Shown in pieces: positions 25,291 through 34,500 of a stretch of DNA of 64,000 bases. The DNA lies in contig CP119311.1 in NCBI GenBank assembly GCA_029202545.1, forward strand, positions 6,572,001 to 6,636,000, written 5' to 3'. The translations under genes and the position numbers were made by a program. Numbering within the stretch: position 1 is the first letter of the stretch; each line of letters opens with the position of its first letter. This stretch comes from Candidatus Pseudobacter hemicellulosilyticus (GTDB lineage: Bacteria > Bacteroidota > Bacteroidia > Chitinophagales > Chitinophagaceae). Below the pieces are notes generated by a model that saw nothing but the letters and a program-made list of their open reading frames with translations, did no database searches and was not told where the DNA came from.

Positions 25291-26124
25291 TTAAGCGGTG
25301 AAGGCCGAGCGAATGGCCGGGCCATTCAGCACAATAGCTTTGTATAATAATTCAAGATCGGGTTTGCTTTCTTCGCCCTGCTGGTTGCGGGTCACCACAG
25401 CATGGCCGCGCAGCGTGCCTTCACTGTAGAGCGCCTGCTGCACTTCCTCCGGGTTAAAAGCAATACTGAAATGCAGTCGCCGGCTGATGGCCTCCATGGT
25501 CTGGTCAAACAGGATCTGTCCTTCATCAATAACGGTGACCCGGTCAATCAGCTGCTCCAGGTCTTTCACCTGGTGGGTGCTGATGACCACGCATTTCTGT
25601 TCGTCCAGTGCGCCCGCCATCACCCGCCGGAACTGCGCCTTGCTCAGGATATCCAGGCCGTTGGTTGGTTCGTCCATTAATAAAACGGCTGTATTGCAGG
25701 CCAGTCCGAAACTGATCAGCACTTTTTTCTTTTGTCCATAGCTCATATCTGTTACTGGCTGGTCTACCGGCACCTCAAATTCCTGGATGTACCGGTTGAA
25801 CTGCGCTTCGCTGAAGCGGGGATAAAAAGGCGCCTGGAAACGGAGCAGCTGCGGGATGCTGACAGGACTTACATGCAGCTCTTCCGGCACCAGGAAGATA
25901 TCCTGTAAAAAAGCAGGCTGTCGCTTACCAGGTTCAAAGTTTAGCACCCGGATATCACCCTGGTTGGGGAACAGCAGACCGGCCATGGAACGCAGCAGGG
26001 TTGATTTACCCGTTCCGTTTTTGCCCAGCAGCCCATAGATATGGCCGGGCTGCAGCTGCAGGGAAAGCCCGTTGAAGACTTTCTTCTTTCGATAGGAGAA
26101 ATGAAGGTTGTTGATCTGTATCAT
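25291..26124 (-). CDS. ABC transporter ATP-binding protein
   Basis: This 277-residue ABC ATPase is the first gene of the GntR operon. Walker A GKNGTGKST is at about 34-42, the signature is MSYGQKKK (variant of LSGGQ), Walker B is LLMDEPTNGLD, and the H-loop is STHQ. The C-terminal extension carries part of the family-specific domain. It powers the permease encoded next. The unusual MSYGQ signature is known in YtrB-like and bacitracin-type exporters. Its start at 26124 is 13 bp from the operator at 26137-26158. Confidence 0.92.
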   Translation of the reverse strand: MIQINNLHFSYRKKKVFNGLSLQLQPGHIYGLLGKNGTGKSTLLRSMAGLLFPNQGDIRVLNFEPGKRQPAFLQDIFLVPEELHVSPVSIPQLLRFQAPFYPRFSEAQFNRYIQEFEVPVDQPVTDMSYGQKKKVLISFGLACNTAVLLMDEPTNGLDILSKAQFRRVMAGALDEQKCVVISTHQVKDLEQLIDRVTVIDEGQILFDQTMEAISRRLHFSIAFNPEEVQQALYSEGTLRGHAVVTRNQQGEESKPDLELLYKAIVLNGPAIRSAFTA

Positions 26125-26136
26125 AAAAGCGTTTTA

Positions 26137-26158
26137 GTGTACTACTTCATTAGTACAC
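26137..26158. promoter_or_regulatory. GntR operator, perfect inverted repeat
   Basis: The arms GTGTACTA (26137-26144) and TAGTACAC (26151-26158) are perfectly complementary around a 6-nt spacer. YtrA-type GntR regulators recognise sites of this form. It lies between the -7 box and the ATPase start, so bound repressor would block transcription initiation. The operon encodes a matching regulator, which supports autoregulation. Confidence 0.7.
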
Positions 26159-26159
26159 C

Positions 26160-26190
26160 CAAACATAAATACATTTATCGGATAAAACAA
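26160..26190 (-). promoter_or_regulatory. Promoter of ABC/GntR operon
   Basis: On the minus strand, TATGTTTG (26160-26167) fits TAnnTTTG, with a TTG 20 bp upstream of it (26188-26190). The operator starts one base downstream of the -7 box. This is a close match to the Bacteroidota promoter form. Confidence 0.55.
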
Positions 26191-26340
26191 TAGCAGCCAT
26201 CTAAATATTTCCCCTTACGAACGTTCGCATCATTTTTGATCATGCTGGCATCGATACCGAACTTTCCGTACATTGCACACAATTTCCCTCTCCCTAACAA
26301 ACCCTCGTATACAGGGTAACCGACTGATTAAAAGAACAAT

Positions 26341-28677
26341 ATGAAAAACGAACTCATTCGGGAGCAAGCCCTCGAATACCACGCTAAGGGCCGCCCCGGC
26401 AAAATTGAAGTGGTCCCTACCAAAGAAGCCAAAACCCAGCGAGACCTATCCCTGGCCTACTCCCCCGGCGTAGCAGAACCCTGCAAGGAAATAGCCGCCA
26501 ATCCTGAAAAAGTTTATCAGTACACCGCCAAAGGCAACCTGGTAGCCGTGATCAGCAACGGCACCGCCGTTCTCGGCCTGGGCGATATTGGCCCCGAAGC
26601 CGGCAAGCCGGTGATGGAGGGCAAGGGCGTACTGTTCAAAATATTTGCCGACATCGATGTGTTTGACATCGAGATCAATGAGAAGGACCCGGAAAAATTT
26701 GTACAGATCGTAAAAGCGCTGGAACCCACTTTCGGGGGAATCAACCTGGAAGATATCAAAGCGCCCGAATGTTTTTATATTGAGCGCAAGCTCAAAGAGG
26801 AGATGAAGATCCCCGTCATGCACGATGACCAGCACGGCACCGCCATCATCAGCGCCGCCGCCCTGCTCAATGCCCTGGACCTCCAGAAAAAGAAAATCGA
26901 CAAAGCCCAGTTTGTGGTCAACGGCGCCGGCGCCGCAGCCATTACCTGCTGCAAATTATACCAGGCCCTGGGCGCCAGACCTGAGAACTTCATTCTCTTT
27001 GACCGCAAAGGCGCGCTGCACAAGGAACGCACCGACCTGGACGGGGAGAAAAAACTGTTTGCCACCACAGACCGCGTGGGCGTTACCCTGGCCGAGGCCA
27101 TGAAGGGCGCCGATGTGTTCATTGGCCTCAGCGCAGGCAATGTGCTGAATGAAGACATGATCAAAAGCATGGCGAAGAACCCCATCGTGTTTGCCATGGC
27201 CAACCCGGACCCCGAGATCGGGTATGAAGTGGCCACCGGCGCCCGCAAGGATATCATCATGGCCACCGGTCGCAGTGATTATCCCAACCAGGTGAACAAC
27301 GTGCTGGGCTTCCCCTTCATTTTCCGCGGCGCCCTGGACGTACGCGCCACGCAGATCAATGAAGCCATGAAGCTGGCCGCCGTCCGCGCCCTCGCTGCAT
27401 TGGCCCAGGAACCCGTGCCCGATATTGTGAACACCGCCTATAACCAGGACAATATTTCCTTTGGCCCTGAATATATTATTCCCAAACCGCTGGATCCCCG
27501 CCTGCTGTCAACAGTAGCGCCGGCCGTAGCCAAAGCCGCCATTGAAAGCGGTGTGGCCCAGATCACTATCGACAACTGGGAAGCCTATTCCATTGAACTC
27601 GATAAAAGACTGGGACTGGATAACCAGCTCATGCGGGTACTGGGCGCCAAAGCCCGCCGCGACCCACGCCGGATCGTATTTGCAGAAGCCGATAACCAGC
27701 GCATCCTCAAAGCCGCCCAGATTGCCTATGATGAAGGTATCGCCTACCCCATCCTGCTGGGTGATGAGAAAAAGATCCTGGACATCGCCGCCGCCAATAA
27801 GATAGATATTGACGAGTTGCCCATTATTGACCCGCGCCAGGACGAGCTGGAAGAAACCCGCCGGATCTTTGGCGAAGCCTTCTTCCGCAAACGCCAGCGC
27901 AAGGGCGTTAATAAATACGAAGCCACCAAGATGATGAAGGACCGGAACTATTTCGGTTGTATGATGGTGGAAACCGGCGAAGCGGATGCCATGATCTCCG
28001 GCCTGACCCGGAACTATCCTGAGACCATCCGCCCGGCCATCCAGGTCATAGGTACAGAACCCGGTGTGAAAAAGATTGCCGGTATGTACCTGCTGCTTAC
28101 CAAGCGGGGACCGCTTTTCCTGGCGGATACCACGGTCAATTTCAATCCCACGGCCGAAGAACTGGCGGATATTACCCAGCTGGTGGCCAAAGAGGTCCGC
28201 AATTTTAACCTCACGCCCCGGATCGCCATGCTCAGCTATTCCAATTTCGGGAGCAGCAACTCGGCGGAAGCCCGGCTGGTGGCACAGGCCCGGGATATTG
28301 TAAAGGAAAGGGAACCCGGCCTGGTAGTGGACGGGGAAATGCAGGCCAGCCTGGCCTTCAGCAATGACGTGCTGCGGGAGAACTATCCCTTCAGCGAGCT
28401 GGTGGACCAGGAGGTCAATACCCTGATATTCCCCAACCTGGCAGCCGGTAACGTGGCATATAATTTACTGAAAGAAGTAGGTGGAGCGGATGCTGTTGGC
28501 CCTATCCTGCTGGGCATGAAGAAACCCGTACATGTGCTGCAACTGGGCAGTACGGTGCGCAGTATCTACAACATGACGCTGGTGGCGGTTATAGACGCTC
28601 AGATCAAATGCAATAATTATAACCAGGAGTCGGTCAAAAAATCGCCCTGGTGGAAACGCAGCAAAAAAGAGAAATAA
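26341..28677 (+). CDS. maeB: NADP-dependent malic enzyme with phosphotransacetylase-like domain
   Basis: This 778-residue MaeB-type malic enzyme converts malate to pyruvate and CO2 with NADP reduction. The malic-enzyme part (about 1-420) shows the LAYSPGVAEPC motif, AVISNGTAVLGLGDIGP, the metal-binding MHDDQHGTAII, the NAD(P)-binding VVNGAGAAAI, and FAMANPDPEI. The C-terminal phosphotransacetylase-like domain (about 430-770) is typically regulatory, giving acetyl-CoA control, rather than catalytic. Length and order match the fused family. About 216 bp precede it without a clear promoter; a CGAACGTTCG palindrome lies at 26218-26227. Confidence 0.96.
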   Translation: MKNELIREQALEYHAKGRPGKIEVVPTKEAKTQRDLSLAYSPGVAEPCKEIAANPEKVYQYTAKGNLVAVISNGTAVLGLGDIGPEAGKPVMEGKGVLFKIFADIDVFDIEINEKDPEKFVQIVKALEPTFGGINLEDIKAPECFYIERKLKEEMKIPVMHDDQHGTAIISAAALLNALDLQKKKIDKAQFVVNGAGAAAITCCKLYQALGARPENFILFDRKGALHKERTDLDGEKKLFATTDRVGVTLAEAMKGADVFIGLSAGNVLNEDMIKSMAKNPIVFAMANPDPEIGYEVATGARKDIIMATGRSDYPNQVNNVLGFPFIFRGALDVRATQINEAMKLAAVRALAALAQEPVPDIVNTAYNQDNISFGPEYIIPKPLDPRLLSTVAPAVAKAAIESGVAQITIDNWEAYSIELDKRLGLDNQLMRVLGAKARRDPRRIVFAEADNQRILKAAQIAYDEGIAYPILLGDEKKILDIAAANKIDIDELPIIDPRQDELEETRRIFGEAFFRKRQRKGVNKYEATKMMKDRNYFGCMMVETGEADAMISGLTRNYPETIRPAIQVIGTEPGVKKIAGMYLLLTKRGPLFLADTTVNFNPTAEELADITQLVAKEVRNFNLTPRIAMLSYSNFGSSNSAEARLVAQARDIVKEREPGLVVDGEMQASLAFSNDVLRENYPFSELVDQEVNTLIFPNLAAGNVAYNLLKEVGGADAVGPILLGMKKPVHVLQLGSTVRSIYNMTLVAVIDAQIKCNNYNQESVKKSPWWKRSKKEK

Positions 28678-28734
28678 TGCCTATTATTGCCGGGCGTTTT
28701 CCTCATTGAACATTGAACCTGAGCTTATTGAACA

Positions 28735-29475
28735 ATGACATTATTTACTGAATTCGGCAGGTACCTCTTATTGATCAGAGGCATGTTCTCCAAACCGGAG
28801 AACGGGAAGATGTATTGGAAAGAAATAATGCACCAATGTTCCGAGATCGGGATCGGCTCCCTGGGCATTGTGGTCATCATCTCCTTTTTCATGGGGGCAG
28901 TGTCTGCCCTGCAGACCGCTTACCAGATCACCAGCCCCGTTATTCCCAAAGAAACCATCGCCCAGATCGTCCGGGATACGGTGATCCTGGAATTTGCCCC
29001 TACCCTGGTCTGTATTGTACTGGCCGGCGTGGTAGGCAGTAAGATTGCCAGTGAACTGGGGAATATGCGGGTCAGCGAACAGATTGACGCGCTGGAGATC
29101 ATGGGCATCAATACCAAGGCCTACCTGGTAATGCCCAAGGTACTGGGCGCCCTGGTCATGATCCCCCTGCTGGTGATCATTTCCGCCGGCCTGGGTATCT
29201 GGGGCGGCAGGCTGGCAGGCACCATGTCAGGAATTATCAGCAGCCAGCAGTTTGACAGGGGTCTCCTGTCGAACTTTAAGGAATATAACGTGTTCTTTGC
29301 ACTGGTAAAAGCATATGTATTTGCCTTTATGATCTCCAGTATCCCGGCTTTTTACGGCTACCACGTACAGGGCGGGGCACTGGAGATCGGCCGGGCAAGC
29401 ACCAAATCCGTAGTGGTGAGCTGTGTGGCCATCTTATTTGCGGATTATATCCTGGCAGCCTTGCTGCTGCAATAA
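28735..29475 (+). CDS. mlaE: MlaE-family ABC transporter permease
   Basis: This 246-residue permease of the MlaE family is part of a phospholipid transporter that keeps lipid asymmetry of the outer membrane. Six hydrophobic segments are visible; the characteristic LEFAPTLVCIVLAGVVGSKIASELGNMRVSEQIDALE coupling region contains EQIDALE, and GGRLAG follows. The ATP-binding protein is encoded directly downstream. The MCE-domain subunit (MlaD) is not in the window. The gene follows maeB by 57 bp and may be on its own transcript. Confidence 0.93.
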   Translation: MTLFTEFGRYLLLIRGMFSKPENGKMYWKEIMHQCSEIGIGSLGIVVIISFFMGAVSALQTAYQITSPVIPKETIAQIVRDTVILEFAPTLVCIVLAGVVGSKIASELGNMRVSEQIDALEIMGINTKAYLVMPKVLGALVMIPLLVIISAGLGIWGGRLAGTMSGIISSQQFDRGLLSNFKEYNVFFALVKAYVFAFMISSIPAFYGYHVQGGALEIGRASTKSVVVSCVAILFADYILAALLLQ

Positions 29476-29508
29476 CCGGACACAAAAGACCCGTTTTAAG
29501 CAGGAACC

Positions 29509-30318
29509 ATGATAGAAGTAAAAAACATTCAGAAAGGATTTGGCGATAAGACCGTGCTCAACGGCGTCAGCGTGTTGATGGAAGCAGGGAAATGCAACCT
29601 GATCATTGGCGCCAGCGGCAGCGGGAAGACCGTATTCATGAAATGCCTGGTAGGCCTTTTTGTCCCTGACAGCGGGGAGATCCTGTACAACGGGCAGGAT
29701 TTTATCAATATGAACGCCGATTCCCGCAAGGAGATACGGAAACAGATCGGGATGCTGTTCCAGGGTTCCGCCCTGTTTGACAGCCAGACCGTAGAGCAGA
29801 ATATCATGTTCCCCCTCAATATGTTCACCAAGGACAGCCACGCCAAAAAACTCAAAAGGGTCAATGAAGTGCTGGACCGGGTGAACCTCAAGGACGCTAA
29901 CAAAAAATTTCCCGCCGAGCTCAGCGGCGGTATGAAAAAAAGGGTGGGCATTGCCCGGGCCATCGTGCTCAACCCCAAATATCTTTTCTGCGACGAGCCC
30001 AACTCCGGGCTTGACCCCCAGACCTCCCTGGTCATAGATAAGCTCATTAAAGAGATCACTGCGGAATACCAGATCACCACCGTGGTCAATACGCACGACA
30101 TGAACAGTGTCATGGAGATCGGAGATCATATCATCTACATGCACAAAGGCGTGAAAGAATGGGAAGGGACCAACAAAGAGATCATTTTCAGCAAGAACGA
30201 GCTGCTGAACGAGTTTATTTTCGCCTCTGAGTTCCTGAAAGACGCAAAAGATATGCGTATGCTGGAACAAGCCGGCAAAATAGACAATGACCGGAATATG
30301 GATGAACTACTAAAATAG
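29509..30318 (+). CDS. mlaF: MlaF-like ABC transporter ATP-binding protein
   Basis: This 269-residue ATPase partners with MlaE. Walker A GASGSGKT is at about 34-41, the Q-loop is FQGSALFD, the signature is LSGGMKKR, Walker B is LFCDEPNSGLD, and the H-loop is NTHD. The signature LSGGM is typical for MlaF. It follows mlaE by 33 bp. The C-terminal tail of about 30 residues is charged. No MlaB (STAS) gene is nearby. Confidence 0.93.
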   Translation: MIEVKNIQKGFGDKTVLNGVSVLMEAGKCNLIIGASGSGKTVFMKCLVGLFVPDSGEILYNGQDFINMNADSRKEIRKQIGMLFQGSALFDSQTVEQNIMFPLNMFTKDSHAKKLKRVNEVLDRVNLKDANKKFPAELSGGMKKRVGIARAIVLNPKYLFCDEPNSGLDPQTSLVIDKLIKEITAEYQITTVVNTHDMNSVMEIGDHIIYMHKGVKEWEGTNKEIIFSKNELLNEFIFASEFLKDAKDMRMLEQAGKIDNDRNMDELLK

Positions 30319-30345
30319 TTCATAGTTCTTTTGCCTGTATTCCCT

Positions 30346-30402
30346 TACTTTTGCCGGACTTTTAATGGCTCTCTCGTGCGTATTTTAGTTAACAAAGCAT
30401 AA
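30346..30402 (+). promoter_or_regulatory. sucD leader with promoter box and duplicated 5' end
   Basis: A TACTTTTG box (30346-30353) lies 60 bp before sucD. An 8-codon reading frame GTG...TAA at 30376-30402 carries ATTTTAGTTAACAA, identical to the start of sucD 38 bp later. The leader frame could be a small upstream ORF, or a remnant of a tandem duplication of the gene start. Confidence 0.45.
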
Positions 30403-30413
30403 TATCTCTCTCT

Positions 30414-31289
30414 ATGAGCATTTTAGTTAACAAGCAATCAAAAATCCTGGTGCAGGGCTTTACCGGTACGGAAGGAACTTTCCATGCTACTCAGATGATT
30501 GAGTATGGTACCCAGGTGGTAGGTGGTGTAACGCCCAATAAAGGTGGCACATCCCATCTTGACCGCCCCGTATTCAATACTGTTGCCGATGCTGTAAAAG
30601 CCACCGGAGCGAATGTTTCCATCATCTTCGTCCCCCCGGCATTTGCTGGTGACGCTATCATGGAAGCAGCCGATGCCGGCATCGCCCTCGTGATCTGCAT
30701 CACGGAAGGTATCCCTGTGCAAGACATGGTAAAGGCAAAGAACTACCTCCAGGGTACTTCTACCCGCCTCATTGGACCCAACTGCCCCGGTGTTATCACC
30801 GCTGAAGAATGCAAAGTAGGCATCATGCCCGGCTTCGTATTCAAAAAAGGCAAGATCGGTATTGTATCCAAATCCGGTACACTGACCTATGAAGCCTCCG
30901 ACCAGGTGGCCAAAGCCGGCCTCGGCGTTTCTACTGCCGTAGGTATCGGTGGAGACCCCATCATTGGCACCACCACCCGCGAAGCACTGGAACTGTTCAT
31001 GAACGACCCCGAAACCGAGGCCGTTGTAATGATCGGTGAAATTGGCGGTGGCATGGAAGCTGAAGCAGCCCGCTGGTACAAAGATCAGCCCACCAAAAAA
31101 CCGGTAGTTGGTTTTATTGCCGGTCAGACAGCTCCTCCCGGCCGCCGTATGGGCCACGCAGGCGCTATCGTTGGCGGCGCTGAAGACACCGCTGAAGCCA
31201 AGATGAAGATCATGGAAGAATGCGGTATCAAAGTGGTAAAAAGCCCCGCTGATATTGGTGTAACCATTGCACAGTTATTGAAGAAATAA
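30414..31289 (+). CDS. sucD: Succinyl-CoA synthetase alpha subunit
   Basis: SucD forms the catalytic alpha subunit of succinyl-CoA synthetase in the citric acid cycle; it binds CoA and carries the phosphohistidine. The 291-residue protein has the CoA-binding Rossmann fold (about 5-125; QGFTGTEGTFH, PNKGG), NCPGVI, SKSGTLTYE and the active-site GHAGAI with His248. The beta subunit (sucC) is not in the window. The start at 30414 gives MSILVNKQSKILVQGFTG. The duplicated leader 38 bp upstream is unusual. Confidence 0.97.
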   Translation: MSILVNKQSKILVQGFTGTEGTFHATQMIEYGTQVVGGVTPNKGGTSHLDRPVFNTVADAVKATGANVSIIFVPPAFAGDAIMEAADAGIALVICITEGIPVQDMVKAKNYLQGTSTRLIGPNCPGVITAEECKVGIMPGFVFKKGKIGIVSKSGTLTYEASDQVAKAGLGVSTAVGIGGDPIIGTTTREALELFMNDPETEAVVMIGEIGGGMEAEAARWYKDQPTKKPVVGFIAGQTAPPGRRMGHAGAIVGGAEDTAEAKMKIMEECGIKVVKSPADIGVTIAQLLKK

Positions 31290-31515
31290 TTGTCCCCCGC
31301 TGGTAAATAACCAGCCGGATCAGTTGCAAACCTTGTGACCTAAACCTGTAGTAGCGATTAGCAGGGGTGGGTGATAAGGTTTTTTTTATGCTCCTACCCT
31401 ACTAACAAAACGTTAATATGCAACGTTGCCCTGTGTAAACAGATCATCCCCGCGCATCTCAGTCACAGTTAGGACAAACCGTACTTTTTAATACCTTGTA
31501 TAAAAATCAGCTTAC

Positions 31516-34500
31516 ATGTGGTGTAAAAAATCAGGCTTACTCGTATTGATCACCCTATTGCTAACGGCCGTCAATGCGCAACAAAAGATGAACACTTACG
31601 ACAGGAACTGGAAAAAGATTGACTCCCTCATTGAGCAGGCAGGACTGCCCCAGTCCGCGCTGAAAGAGCTGGACAAGCTGACCACCCTGGCCCGCCAGGA
31701 GAAAAATGAACCACAGCTGATCAGGACCCTGATCTACCGCCTCAACTTCCAGGATGCCCGCGAGGAAAATGCCGCACAGAAAAATATCACCCTCCTGCAA
31801 AAGGAGATCAGCACCAGCAGCGGCCCAGCCCGCGCCATCCTGCAAAGCATGACAGCCGAGGCCTATAAACGCTATTTTGAACAGAACCGCTGGCGGATCT
31901 ATGACCGCTCCGAGACCAGCGTCACCTTCAATAAGGACAATATCGCCACCTGGAGCGCCGATGAGCTGCACCGGGAGATCGGCGCCCATTACCTGGCCTC
32001 CCTGTCCAATGAAAAACAGCTGCAGCAAACCCGGCTGGAACCCTTTGACCCTATCCTTATCAAAGGCAATACCCGCAAGCTGCGCCCTACCCTGTTTGAC
32101 CTGCTGGCCTTCCGCGCACTGGATTATTTCCAGAGCAAGGAACGCACCCTTACCCAACCCGCTTACGCTTTCGAGCTCAATGAAGCTGCCGCTTTTGCCG
32201 ATGCGCCGGCATTTGCCGCCCATACTTTCAGCACCCGGGACAGCAGTTCTCTGTCCTTTAAAGCACTCCAGCTCTACCAGCGCATCCTTCGTTTCCACCT
32301 GGCAGACACCCAGCCATACGCCCGCATTGATGCTGATATCAACCGCATTGCTTTTGTCTATAATAACAGTACCCATCCCGATAAAGAAACACTTTACACA
32401 CAGGCGCTGAAAAACCTGGCCAGCCAGTACGGCCAGCAACCCGCAGCCGCCCAGGCTTCCTACCTGCTGGCAGCATGGTATGCGCAACAGGCCAGAAGCT
32501 ATGAACCCGGTAAAGACAGCACTCACCGCTACGCCTACCTGGAAGCAGCAAAGATCTGCCAGCAGATCCTGCTGCAAAAAGACAGCTCCGAAGGCAAGAC
32601 CAATTGCCAGCAGCTGCTGGCAGAGATCCAACGCCCCTACCTCAGCCTCTCTACCGAAATGGTCAACCTGCCGGCCCAGCCGTTCCGGTCGCTGGTGCAA
32701 TACCGCAATATCAGCAGGATCTACGGCCGCCTGATCCGCATGGACCTGAAGAGCCGGGAAGCCCTGGGCTCCTCCTGGGAAGACGCCTACTGGAACAAAT
32801 TGCTCAAACTACCCAGTCATAAGACCTTTACACAGTCCCTGCCTGATACCAGGGATCACCAGGAACATGGCGTGGAGATCCCTATGGAAGGCCTGCCCGT
32901 TGGTATGTATGCCCTTGTCAGCAGCACCGGCAATGATTTCCAGATGAGCAAGGACGCCATGGCCCTCCAGTTCTTTTATGTATCCGGCATCTCCTATATC
33001 AACCGGGAGAATGAATATTTTGTACTGCACCGGGAAACCGGCGCTCCCTTAGTAAGGGCTTCCGCACAACTCTGGTACCGCGTGTACGACAGTAATACCC
33101 GGAAATATATCCGGCGCCAGGGCGAAAATATAGTCACCAACCAGCAAGGCTATTTCCAGGTAGCCCCTTCCGCTTCCAAAGATCATCGTAATTTCTACCT
33201 GGAACTCACTCACGGAAACGACCACCTGCTAATTGACAATTACCAGTATAACAATACTTATCAGCCGGAAAAACAGGACAAACCCCAACTGACCAGCTTC
33301 CTGTTCACCGACCGCTCTATTTACCGCCCGGGACAGCTGCTGTATGCAAAAGGGATTGTGATCAATAAAACAACTGATGGTAAGAACAGCACCGTGGCCA
33401 GCGGAGTGGCTACCACCATCCTCTTGCTGGACGCCAACGGCCAGCCCATAGATTCTGTGAAAGTGACCACCAGCGACTATGGCTCCTGGAACGCCCGCTT
33501 CACCCTCCCCTCCGGTGTCCTAAACGGCCAGTTCCAGCTGCTGGATAAGACCAGCAGCACTTACCACTCCTTTTCTGTAGAGGAATACAAAAGACCCCGC
33601 TTCTATACCGAGATCAATAAACCCGGCGGCTCCTATCGCCTCAACGATTCTATCACATTGACCGGCCAGGCCAAAGCCTATGCCGGCAATAATATTGACG
33701 GGGCCAGTGTCCGCTACCGGGTAGTACGCAGGACCGTTATGCCCTTCTGGTACTATGGCTTTACACCCGGCAGCTACAGCAGCTCCAGGATCTGGCCACC
33801 TTACCAGAATAACAGCATGGAGATTGCCCACGGCGAAACCAGCACTGACGCCAACGGGCAATTCACTATCCGCTTCAGGGCCATCCCTGATAACAGCGTG
33901 GACAGGAAACTACAGCCCAGCTTTTACTACGAGGTCAGCGCAGACGTCACCGATATCAGCGGCGAAACCCGCAGCGGCAGTACCGGCCTCTCCATCAGCT
34001 ACCAGGCCCTGCAGCTGGCCATCAACCTGCCGGATCAATTACCGGCCGACAGCCTGGCCGGTATCCGCATCAGCAGCACCAATAGCAGCGACAGCTTCCA
34101 GCAGGCCAGGGTCACCCTCACCCTTCGCCCCCTCACAACGCCTTCCCGCCAGTTCCGGCAAAGGCTATGGCAGGAGCCTGATCAGTTCCTCCTTTCCAAA
34201 GAAGAATATTACCGGCTCTTCCCCTATGATATTTACAGTAACGAAGACAACGTACAGCAATGGCCCGAAGGACCTGCCCTTCTGACCATCACCGATACCA
34301 CCGCAGCCGACAGCCGCTTTGCCATCGGCAAAACCAGGATCCCTGCCGGCTGGTATAAAGTGGAAGCCAGCACCACCGATAAATTCGGGGAGCCGGTGAA
34401 GGACATCAAATATGTCCAGCTGACCGACCAGGCCGATCGTAATCCCCAGGCCTATGTCAGTATTGACACCCGCAACCCAGCAGCCGAACCGGGTCAGCGC

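Noticed and set aside
26218..26227. CGAACGTTCG palindrome before maeB as an operator
   Set aside because: It is only 10 bp, has no extension, and no matching regulator is nearby; chance occurrence cannot be excluded.
31290..31515. GCTGGT/ACCAGC hairpin after sucD as terminator
   Set aside because: The stem is six base pairs with no T-run following.
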